The notes below the pieces were generated by a model. The model had not been told where the DNA came from and made no database searches. It saw only the letters and a program-made list of their open reading frames with translations. A DNA stretch of 64,000 bases from Micromonospora echinaurantiaca (GTDB taxonomy: Bacteria > Actinomycetota > Actinomycetes > Mycobacteriales > Micromonosporaceae). How positions within the stretch are numbered: the stretch's first letter is position 1; the number at the start of each line of letters is the position of its first letter. Where the stretch lies: NCBI RefSeq assembly GCF_900090235.1, contig NZ_LT607750.1:5199001-5263000 (forward strand), in the 5' to 3' direction. A program made the position numbers and the translations under genes. This document shows, piece after piece, positions 17,660 through 25,468 of the stretch.

Positions 17660-19003
17660 TCATCTGGCTTGGTGCACCAAGCTTGTTGTGGCCGAGCCGG
17701 CGAGTAGCGCCAGGATCGTCTGGTTCGCCTCCCAGCCGTCCGGGAACTTCACCGGTACGTCGAGGTGCACGGACTCGGTCGACGGATGTGCGTCGAGCAG
17801 CTCACCGATGCCCGCCCGGGCCACCACGATGCACGCGTGCCGATGCCGCGACGTCAGAACGCAGAGCCGCCCCGACTCCAGGTGGAACGCCGTCGCGTCC
17901 CGCCGCCCGGACAGCGGATGCAGCACGATCGTCACGTCGTACTCCCGCCCCTGGAGCCGGTTTGCGGTGTCCACGGTGATCCCGGCTCCCGCCGCGCCCA
18001 GGTGCACGCGAATGGCCGCGGCCTGGTCGCGATGCGCGGCCCCGATGGCGATCCGGTCTGCCGTGACCGGTGCGCCAGCGGGTGCGTGCTCGGAGACGGC
18101 GACCGCTCCCCGCTGCAACACGCGCAGCGCCAGGTCCGCACAGGCCGCGGCCGCCTCGCCATCGGTACGGATGGTCTGCCGTGCTGGCAGCTCGTAGAGC
18201 GCCCAGCCACTGAAGGCGGCGATGTTCACCACCTGGTCCATCGCGTCCCCGCGTCCCGGATGGCTGAACGACAGCGTCCGGTCAGACGCCGACGTACCGG
18301 CGCGGAACCCGGTGAACGGATAGAACGCCGCCGCCACCACCGGGGCCGCCGACGCCGGCAGCCGCCACGAGACCGGAAGCCGGTGCACCGGCAGCTCCGG
18401 GTTGTGCCGCAGCAGGACCGCCACGGCCGACTGCATCGGGTCCCAGGTCAGCCCCGTCCAGCGCGCGGTCTCGACCGTCGAGAACGGGTCCAGCTGACCA
18501 GGATCACCCACGAACAGCGCCCGCTCGAACCGGCCAGCGACGCGCAGCAGGGCGTCCGAGCGCATCTGGTACGCCTCATCCACGATCGCCCACGGCCAGG
18601 AGCCCTCGCTGACCGTGGCCCACTTGGCGGCCGTACCGATGATGACGCCCGGACCACCGAGGTCGGCGACCTTGGCGGCGACGCGGACCGTCTCGTGGCC
18701 CCGGACCCGCTCGGACGGCTTGTAGTCGGCGGCCGAGAGTCGGCCGATGCGCAGCTCGGGCGCCTTCCGCGCCAGACGGTCGATGAGGTCGTCGACCTGT
18801 TCGTTGGTCTGCGCGATGATGATCAGCGGCTCGCCGGCGGCGGCCAGCTCCACGGCGGCACGCACCACCAGGGTCGATTTGCCGGCCCCGGGCGGCGAGT
18901 CGACCACCACGCCGCGATGGTCACCGGAGCGCAGGTCAGCCAGCACAGCCGTGATGACCCGCTCTGCCGCGACTGCGGGCGGCACCTCCAACCCGGCGCG
19001 CAT
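17660..19003 (-). CDS. superfamily 1 DNA/RNA helicase-like ATPase
   Basis: This 447-residue protein starts at ATG 19003, chosen for GGAAGG 8-9 nt upstream. It has Walker A SPPGAGKST (about residues 37-45), Walker B AIVDEAYQM, the Q/GDxxQL motif FVGDPGQLDP, and C-terminal DTANRLQGREYDVTIVL plus LCVLTSRHRHACIVV. These are SF1 (UPF1/PIF1-like) motifs in the correct order, in a minimal protein without an added nuclease. It is a frequent stand-alone gene in actinobacterial chromosomes. It is oriented against the GNAT gene (convergent, 55-bp gap) and divergent to GYD. The cellular substrate is unknown. Confidence 0.83.
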   Translation of the reverse strand: MRAGLEVPPAVAAERVITAVLADLRSGDHRGVVVDSPPGAGKSTLVVRAAVELAAAGEPLIIIAQTNEQVDDLIDRLARKAPELRIGRLSAADYKPSERVRGHETVRVAAKVADLGGPGVIIGTAAKWATVSEGSWPWAIVDEAYQMRSDALLRVAGRFERALFVGDPGQLDPFSTVETARWTGLTWDPMQSAVAVLLRHNPELPVHRLPVSWRLPASAAPVVAAAFYPFTGFRAGTSASDRTLSFSHPGRGDAMDQVVNIAAFSGWALYELPARQTIRTDGEAAAACADLALRVLQRGAVAVSEHAPAGAPVTADRIAIGAAHRDQAAAIRVHLGAAGAGITVDTANRLQGREYDVTIVLHPLSGRRDATAFHLESGRLCVLTSRHRHACIVVARAGIGELLDAHPSTESVHLDVPVKFPDGWEANQTILALLAGSATTSLVHQAR

Positions 19004-19231
19004 CGATCCCACCTTCCCGACGAGGTCTACGGGACCCTACGCCAGAGGGACGACGGGCGGCAGGCGAGGACCGGGGGCGTTTTGGCGGGAGATGTCCGAG
19101 CGGATGGCCCCCGCGTGGTGGAAGGCGTTCGGTCGCGCACTCGCCCAGGCCCGGCTGCCCGGCAGGCGTGGCGGGGCGGCAAGCGGGTACCCGCGGTGGG
19201 GTGCGCGAGCGTGAGGAAGGCAGGTGCCAAC

Positions 19232-19552
19232 GTGGCGAAGTTCATGATCCGGGCGACCTACACCACCAAGGGGATCGCCGGGCTGGGCAAGGAGGGTGGC
19301 ACCGCTCGCGCCGAGGTGGTCCGGGCGCTGATCGAGAACTCCGGTGGTCGGGTGGAGTCGCTGTACTTCGCGTTCGGCGAGCACGACCTGTACGTGGTGA
19401 GCGAGGTGCCGGACAATGTGACCGCCGCCGCGCTGGGCATCGCCGTGCGGGCGGCGGGCGGGGTGGAAGCCCGCGTCGTCCCGCTACTGACCCCGATGGA
19501 GATCGACGCGGCAGCCAGAATGCCGGTCACCTACCAGGCGCCGGGCCAGTGA
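19232..19552 (+). CDS. GYD-domain protein
   Basis: This 106-residue protein starts with GTG 19232 (VAKFMIRATYTTKGIAGL). The ferredoxin-like fold is visible: strand FMIRATYT, helix TARAEVVRALIENSGG, then VESLYFAFGEHDLYVVSEVP, the family signature around FGxxDxY. The length is normal for the family. GYD proteins are small stress- or metabolism-related dimeric proteins of unclear function. It stands alone, with a hairpin just after its TGA. Confidence 0.85.
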   Translation: MAKFMIRATYTTKGIAGLGKEGGTARAEVVRALIENSGGRVESLYFAFGEHDLYVVSEVPDNVTAAALGIAVRAAGGVEARVVPLLTPMEIDAAARMPVTYQAPGQ

Positions 19553-19553
19553 C

Positions 19554-19569
19554 GCCGGGAGGCCCCGGC
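19554..19569 (+). terminator. hairpin after the GYD gene
   Basis: GCCGGG (19554-19559) and CCCGGC (19564-19569) form a 6-bp GC stem with a 4-nt loop directly after the GYD stop codon. A short outer stem ACGCCG/CGGCGT could extend around it. It is a probable terminator without a T-tract. Confidence 0.35.
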
Positions 19570-19622
19570 TCGGCGTAGCGCGGGTGAGCCGCCCACCCGA
19601 CGGGCAACTGGGACGGGCCAGG

Positions 19623-20849
19623 TCACCGCATTCCGGCCACTTCGCGGCGGTGGGCGCGCAGCGCGGCGGCGTCCGGGCGGTCCGCCGTACGGGCCGGCAG
19701 ATGCAGTTCTTCGCCGTGCCATCGGGCGTAGTGCGCGGCCTCCGCCTTCACTCGGACGCGGAACTGCTCGTCGACCCAGATCAGGCCGCGGTCGAAGAGG
19801 TTGTGCAGGTCGGCTCGGAGCAGCAGGCCGTTGGTCACCCTGTTCGTGGCGGGCCCGTCGTACGGCGAGATGTGGGCGGCCTATAGGGCAGCCTCGGTGT
19901 CGCAGCCGGTGATCGCGCACCGTCCCCCGTACGCCTCAAGGAGTCGGCGGCGGAAGTCGGGCTGGCCCTGGCGGGCGGTGATCTCCGCGAGCCGCCGGCG
20001 ACGCCCCTCTGGCAGCCCTTGCGGCTCCAGTGCGCGGCGGCCGTCCAGCGCGTCGGTGAGGCGCTCGACTTCCTCCTCCCGCATGCCGCGCACCCGGCGG
20101 ACGGACATCGCCGGCACACCGGGCACGGCCTGCTCGTCGGCCAGGAGGAATCGGGTGAGCTCGTGGTCCCAACGGATGGGCACTCGCCACTGCGGCTTGT
20201 CCCCGTCGGCCTGCTGGTAGGGCGCGTCCCAGATCACCCCACCGGCGACGAGCCGGCCGATGGGTTCGGTGGCGTACGCCCAGATCCGGTCGCCGGGTGC
20301 GATCTGGTGGTACCCGGAACCGAGCCGCCAGTCGACCACCCCCTCCGCCGTGGTGAAGTACTCCCAAACACTGCGGTCTTCGCCCCACTGCGGGCCGCGC
20401 TCGTTGACCGGGTAGATCCAGTGGCCCGTGCCGCGGGGCACGGTGCTGTGGGGTCCGGCGTGCCCGGAGAGCTGCCGGTTGAATCGGGGTCGCAGCCGCT
20501 GGAGCAGGGCGTCCTTCAGCCCTTCAGGGTCGTCGGTTTCCCGCCACCGGACCTCGCACGCGCCCAGCCAGTCGGCGATCTCGACAGTCGTCGCCTCCCG
20601 CCCAAGCCGCTCGTCGAGCCACCGACCGACGTGCTTGTGCAGCGCCGACGAGCCCCGATTGCCGGTCAGGTGCTGGCGCAACCGGTCGCGTAGCGGCTGC
20701 TTGGTGGTGTTGCCGACATAGATGGCCTCGTCACCGTCGAACACGACGTGCACGCCGAGCCCTCGGGGTGCGCTGGCGGCAACTTCTCTGGTGTAGGGCT
20801 GGGCGGGGCTGAAACCGACGAGCAGATCATCGTGGGGGATGTCGGCCAT
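19623..20849 (-). pseudogene. GIY-YIG / EVE-like / HNH nuclease with in-frame amber stop
   Basis: One reading frame of 409 codons is interrupted only by TAG at 19883-19881 (codon 323). In order it has a GIY-YIG domain (GVHVVFDG, AIYVGNTT, RDRLRQHL; residues 30-125), a PUA/EVE-like domain (WIYPVNERG ... GDRIWAYATEPIG; about 140-235) and an HNH domain (GGRCAITGCDTEAAL, then stop, then AAHISPYDGPATNRV and NGLLLRADLHNLFDRGLI). The stop falls between the first Cys pair and the catalytic AHISPY motif. In intact relatives that position is usually Glu (GAG), one base away from TAG. Everything after the stop is still in frame and well conserved, so the mutation is recent or is read through. EVE-HNH proteins are thought to sense modified bases, which is notable next to a cytosine methyltransferase. 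Confidence 0.78.
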
Positions 20850-20977
20850 CCCCGGACGCTACCGGCCGCCGCGCTGGCCCGGCGTCCGCCGGACGGCGCC
20901 CCTCATCGGCCGGCGTGCCCTGCCTGTGCTCATCGGCCGGTGTGCCCGGGAGTGCGCTCATCGCTGGTTTGCTGGCC

Positions 20978-22072
20978 CTACACCGGCAGGGCCGTGGCAC
21001 GCGCAACCTTGCGCACTACACCCTTCACCGCTGCGACATGTTCCACGATCGCCGCGCCTACTGCCTTTGCAAGCAGTGGTGGCACCGCATTTCCGATGAG
21101 ACGCCCGAGTGGCGCGAACTGTGCCGGCTCGCCCGGTGGGACGAATTCGTAGTCCTCGGGAAAGCTCTGCAAGATGGCAGCCTCCCTGAGGGTCATCGCC
21201 CGGTCCTGTTCGGGGTGCCCGAACCGTCCAGCGCCGAAGCTGTACGACAAGGTGGTGATGGTGGGCGATGGCTCGTCCCACGTCATGCGGGCATACACGT
21301 TCCGGAACGTTGCACCTGACGCCTTGCGGTGACACGGAGCGCGTAGTTCTTCCGGCCACTCGTCCCAACTTCCGCCAGGGCTGGACCGCTTGATTCGCTC
21401 GAGGTTCAGCGGTGTCAGCGTGCGGCTCTTGTGAAGGGGGTCCGCGGAGTGGGTCTCGCCGTGGCCGATCGGCGGCAGGCTGCCGATCGCCTGACGGACG
21501 GTGGTGTACTCGCCGGGGGCTACGGGGCCCTTGGGCACGGCGATGTCACCGAGCAACGAGGCGACCAGGACCAGACGTCGGCGGTGTTGCGGCACCCCGT
21601 AGGCCGGGCAGTAGCAGGACCCGAAGTCCACGTGGTACCCGTACTCGCGCAGTTGCTCGACGAAGTCTCTGAAGATCCGCGTGCCGCCGATCCGAGGGAC
21701 GTTCTCCATGGTCACGATCTCCGGCATCGTGCCTTCGACCAGCCTGCGAACCTCGTCTACGAGGGGCCACTGGGCCTCGTTCGACGTGTCGACGCCGCGC
21801 CGATACGACGAGAACGGCTGACACGGCGCGCATCCAGCGAGGACGCGGACGGCGCCGGCGGGCCACATGGCCGAGAGTTCCTCGACGGTGAGGTCACGGA
21901 CGTCTCGTCGATGGAACGGCGCCCGAACGTTCCGCCGGTACGGATAGTCACACGTCCGGTCGAGGTCTACGCCGGCAGCAACGTGGATGCCTGCATCCTG
22001 TAACCCGTGCGAGAGCCCACCAACGCCACAGAAGAGGTCGACGGCGGAGATCCTGACAGCTCGGGCGGGCAT
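20978..22072 (-). CDS. DNA (cytosine-5) methyltransferase
   Basis: This 364-residue enzyme transfers a methyl group from SAM to C5 of cytosine. The start ATG 22072 gives MPARAVRISAVDLFCG, placing motif I (DLFCGVGGLSHGL) at residues 12-24. Catalytic motif IV is GCAPCQPFS with nucleophile C84, motif VI is TMENV (ENV 123-125), motif VIII is QHRRRLVLVAS and motif X is GRLIGNAVPP. The variable target-recognition region lies between about 195 and 310; the recognition site cannot be read from the sequence. All motifs are intact. It lies 208 bp downstream of the HNH nuclease gene on the same strand, forming a likely type II restriction-modification pair. Confidence 0.93.
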   Translation of the reverse strand: MPARAVRISAVDLFCGVGGLSHGLQDAGIHVAAGVDLDRTCDYPYRRNVRAPFHRRDVRDLTVEELSAMWPAGAVRVLAGCAPCQPFSSYRRGVDTSNEAQWPLVDEVRRLVEGTMPEIVTMENVPRIGGTRIFRDFVEQLREYGYHVDFGSCYCPAYGVPQHRRRLVLVASLLGDIAVPKGPVAPGEYTTVRQAIGSLPPIGHGETHSADPLHKSRTLTPLNLERIKRSSPGGSWDEWPEELRAPCHRKASGATFRNVYARMTWDEPSPTITTLSYSFGAGRFGHPEQDRAMTLREAAILQSFPEDYEFVPPGEPAQFAPLGRLIGNAVPPLLAKAVGAAIVEHVAAVKGVVRKVARATALPV

Positions 22073-22280
22073 GCTGGGACTGTAGTAGATCACGCGGTGA
22101 CGGCGACGTCGTGCGGGTGCGCTACGTGGGCTCCATCGCATGGACAGATGTCTGCCGACACTACGGCCCGGACCATGGTCGAAGCGTGGACGTCGACCGC
22201 AGCTGGCAGAGGATAGGCAGGGACCCCTCGCGAGCCCAACGCACACATGTGACTACACCCCAGTTCGAATGCGCTGTTGA

Positions 22281-23267
22281 TCACGGCCGCCGGTAGACGT
22301 TGGCGTAGTGCCAGTCCAGGTACCTCGCTCCAGGTGCCGTGGCTCCCTGCGGTAACAGCAATCGGCGTGACAGCGGTGGGCTCCCGAACGACGATCGCGC
22401 CGCGGGATCTGCTTGGACCGCCTCCTGTACGTCTGGACGAACATGTACCCGCAGCTCGTGGTCGACCGCCAGGAGCCCGGTGTCGAAGGCGACGTCGTGT
22501 GTGGGACAGGCAGCAACCCCATTCTGCGGGTCGAGCCTCTCAGCGGAGGTACTCACTCGCCACGGCTTGATGTGGCTGGCCACGAGCATGCGCTGCGCCA
22601 CACGGCCCCTCGTCTTGACACCCAGACCACAGAAGGCGCAACGGTGTCCATGGTTGTCGAGGACGTCACGCGCAAACCGATGCTGCCCGACCCGCACCGA
22701 AGCCATGAGAAGTCGTTCGGTCAATCGCTCAGGTAGGTCCGGTGCCTTGCGCGACCAGGCGGCGACCTTCTCTTGAACCGCCATCTCCAGGTCCGAGTGG
22801 GTCAGCTCTTCCTGCCCGAGGAGGTGCAGCTCGTCACCGCCCTCCAAGCCGAGGAAGTCGGGCAGCTCGTCCGGCCCGATCCCTGCCTCGCGGCCCGCTT
22901 GCAGGATGAGTCGGTAGATCGCTTCCAACCGGCCCGGGTCGGAGAGGAGGGCCGATGCGACGTAGACCTCGTACCGAGCCCCGTGGGCCAGACCACCGTC
23001 GAGGTTCCCCATCTTGGCTATCAAGCTTCCGTTCGGGCGCCTGAACAGCCGGGCGAGTGTAGGAATGGGTTCTTCGGCGAGGTGGGCGGTCGATCCGCGG
23101 TACCGACGATGGTTGAAGACGAGACTGGCCGCGAGGCACAGGAGGGTCTCGACGGGGGTGAAGTCCTCTTGCCTTGCACCAGGCCTGGGAGTTCGTTGGA
23201 GGATGGCTCTCCACTGGCTCACGGCTTGCCCGGCACTCAATTCGAGGTAGTCACCGATGGTTGGCAT
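22281..23267 (-). CDS. HNH restriction endonuclease (putative)
   Basis: This 328-residue protein starts at ATG 23267 with AAGGAG 7 nt upstream. The C-terminal HNH domain is complete: HRCAFCGLGV, then MLVASHIKPWR (catalytic His) and NGVAACPTHDVAFDTGLL (N and CxxH). This is the form seen in many putative type II restriction enzymes. The N-terminal 190 residues are a helical DNA-recognition candidate (IPTLARLFRRPNGSLIAKMG) without a known name. It lies between the UvrD-like gene (62-bp gap) and the m5C methyltransferase, whose cognate nuclease it probably is. A modification-dependent (type IV) activity is the alternative and cannot be excluded by eye. Confidence 0.78.
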   Translation of the reverse strand: MPTIGDYLELSAGQAVSQWRAILQRTPRPGARQEDFTPVETLLCLAASLVFNHRRYRGSTAHLAEEPIPTLARLFRRPNGSLIAKMGNLDGGLAHGARYEVYVASALLSDPGRLEAIYRLILQAGREAGIGPDELPDFLGLEGGDELHLLGQEELTHSDLEMAVQEKVAAWSRKAPDLPERLTERLLMASVRVGQHRFARDVLDNHGHRCAFCGLGVKTRGRVAQRMLVASHIKPWRVSTSAERLDPQNGVAACPTHDVAFDTGLLAVDHELRVHVRPDVQEAVQADPAARSSFGSPPLSRRLLLPQGATAPGARYLDWHYANVYRRP

Positions 23268-23329
23268 CGATGGGCTCCTTCAAACTTGGTCGCCTGCTGG
23301 TGGAGACACCCTGCTGCCGGACCCAGCGT

Positions 23330-25468
23330 TCACCTTCGGCTCACCACCACAAGTTGGTCTCGGGCGCGGGTGGCTGCCACGTACCTCAGGGATCGGGCCC
23401 GCAGTTGTGCATCCGCCCGTTCGGACGGATCCAACGACTCGATACGCGCCAATTCAGCGGGCGACGGATTGCCAATCACGAGGACGACCTTGGAGAACTC
23501 CGTACCCTTCGCGCGGTGCATGGTCATGACCGGCACCCTCTTGGCTTGGGGTCGGTCGCGATCGACGGCGCGGGCAGGGAGGCCCTCCTCGGTGAGGGCG
23601 GTGACCACGCGGTCCCGGTGGAACCGGTCCGGTACCAGGACCGCCACGGTCTCGGGGGCGTCTCCGTCGTCGAGCCAGGCACGGACGTGGCGGACGATGG
23701 CCCGCAGCTCGCCGGTGAGCGAGTCGACCGACTCGATGGCAGGGGCGGGCCCCGAGCGAGCGGAACGGTAGCCCGTCGTCTCGCCTTCGTCCTCGAGGTC
23801 GACGTACTGCCCGCCGTCGAGGATGCTCATCGCGTAGTGCAGGTTCTGGGCGGTGGTGCGGTAGTTGAGGGTGAGCCGCTGGGAACGACCCACGATGGCG
23901 ACGCCGTACCGGCCGAGAATGACCCGTGTGCCGTAGATGCGCTGGTGGGAGTCCTCGGCGATGAACAGGTCGTCGGGGTGTTCGCCGGCGAGGGCGCGCA
24001 GCAGCAGCCAGTGAGTGGGGGAGAGGTCTTGGCCCTCGTCGACGAGCACGTGGTCGGCGGGCCGGTCAGTCTGCTTCGCCAGGTATGCGGCGGCGACGGC
24101 GGCCGCCTCGGTGAAGTCGAGGCTGCCGTCGATGCGGCTCTGGGCACGGTACGCGGCGATCAGCGCCCAGACGGCCGAGCGCTTGGCGCGGTCGAGGGCG
24201 ACGCTGCGTCCGGGGCGGCGGACCCGCAGGTAGCCGGCCTCGTCGTGGATCTTGTTGGGCAGCACGATGTGGGCGTACTCGGTGGATAGGAACGTCTCGT
24301 TGGCGAGCTCGTGCGACAAGGTGGTGCCGGTCGACTCGACGATCTCGCGCCACCGGGTTCCCACCGTGCGAGCCAGGGGCGCGGAGCGCTCCTCGCCGAG
24401 GACCTCGCGCATCGCTCCGGTGAGGCTGCTGCCGGCACCGCGCAGCACCGCCGCGGCAAGGGCGTCCACGCCGGCCACGTGGACACCGGACTGGCCGAGC
24501 GCCTTGGCTTGGCGCACGCGCGGGTCGAGCTGGATGAGACCTTCGCCGAGAGCTTCGGCGAGGTTCGTGGTGAAGGTCGTCAGGACGATGCGCGCATCTG
24601 GGTTACGGCGCGCGAGAGCGCGGGCGCGATGGATGAGCACCACCGTCTTACCGGTGCCGGCCCCGCCGGAGAGGCGGAAGGGGCCGTTGTAGCTGCGGTC
24701 GACGTAGCGACGCTGCTCAGGGTGCAGAAAGATCCGCCACGCGCCGAAGTCGCCCTCCTCGATGACCCTGCGAAGCTCGTCCTGGTCGTCGATGAACGCG
24801 TACTGCAGCTTAGCGGCGGGCCGTTTGAGAGACTGCAGGACGTCGGCGTCGGCGTCGCCCGACGGGGAGGTCTTCTCGAGCTGCATGCGCGCGACGATCG
24901 CTTCGACGGTGTCACCGGCGGCGAGGTCGACGAGGATCGTGCCGATCCACCCTTCGTGACGTTGGGCGAGATCGAGCACGGCATCCTCGTCGGCGGCGGC
25001 CATCGCCTGTTCGACGATGCCTTCGGGCAGGCCGAGGGTGTCGACGAGGTCGACGGGACTGTGCCCGAGGCGGACGAACAGCGGTTTCGCGGGCTGCTCC
25101 ATCGCCGGCGTGGCGACGGGCACGATCACGGTCGACGGAGTGATCTCGTCGATCTGCGGTAGGCCGTTGATCGGGTTGACCTTCAGCCGTACGCGTCGGG
25201 CGACGGCGATCGCGTCGTCGTGTGGCCAGATGCCGTGGATGACGTAGTGGGTCTCGCCGTCGCCGTCGAGGCGGAACATGACCGCTCGCCAGAAGTCGTC
25301 GACGCGACCGGTTCGCACGCGGGGGTCGGCGCAGTCGTTGATCGGTTCGACGTGCAGACCCGCCGTCGTGTCGTCGACACCGAGCTTCTGCAGGAACGCC
25401 ATCGCCTTGCCACGGATCGAGCCGTCGATCTTGCTGGCGAGCTTGCCCATGATGATCGTCGGCATCAT
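23330..25468 (-). CDS. UvrD-like helicase with RelE/ParE-like N-terminal domain
   Basis: This is a 712-residue protein. Residues about 8-95 look like a RelE/ParE toxin fold (KAMAFLQKLGVDD, DPRVRTGRVDDFWRAVMF, THYVIHGIWPHDDAIAVARR). The SF1A helicase follows: Walker A LSGGAGTGKTVVL (268-275 core), VLVDEGQDLSP, LTLNYRTT, MTMHRAKGTEFSKVVLV and SLRYVAATRARDQLVVVS. There is no exonuclease domain. ATGA overlap with the large DEAH helicase upstream ties it to the island. The fusion suggests the toxin-like fold is used for RNA, ribosome or protein binding, or is simply a domain scaffold. Whether the RelE-type catalytic residues are kept cannot be judged from sequence alone. Confidence 0.88.
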   Translation of the reverse strand: MMPTIIMGKLASKIDGSIRGKAMAFLQKLGVDDTTAGLHVEPINDCADPRVRTGRVDDFWRAVMFRLDGDGETHYVIHGIWPHDDAIAVARRVRLKVNPINGLPQIDEITPSTVIVPVATPAMEQPAKPLFVRLGHSPVDLVDTLGLPEGIVEQAMAAADEDAVLDLAQRHEGWIGTILVDLAAGDTVEAIVARMQLEKTSPSGDADADVLQSLKRPAAKLQYAFIDDQDELRRVIEEGDFGAWRIFLHPEQRRYVDRSYNGPFRLSGGAGTGKTVVLIHRARALARRNPDARIVLTTFTTNLAEALGEGLIQLDPRVRQAKALGQSGVHVAGVDALAAAVLRGAGSSLTGAMREVLGEERSAPLARTVGTRWREIVESTGTTLSHELANETFLSTEYAHIVLPNKIHDEAGYLRVRRPGRSVALDRAKRSAVWALIAAYRAQSRIDGSLDFTEAAAVAAAYLAKQTDRPADHVLVDEGQDLSPTHWLLLRALAGEHPDDLFIAEDSHQRIYGTRVILGRYGVAIVGRSQRLTLNYRTTAQNLHYAMSILDGGQYVDLEDEGETTGYRSARSGPAPAIESVDSLTGELRAIVRHVRAWLDDGDAPETVAVLVPDRFHRDRVVTALTEEGLPARAVDRDRPQAKRVPVMTMHRAKGTEFSKVVLVIGNPSPAELARIESLDPSERADAQLRARSLRYVAATRARDQLVVVSRR

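Noticed and set aside
17765..19552. Plus-strand ORF of 595 codons
   Set aside because: Only its last 106 codons (the GYD protein) are real; the rest is antisense to the SF1 helicase.
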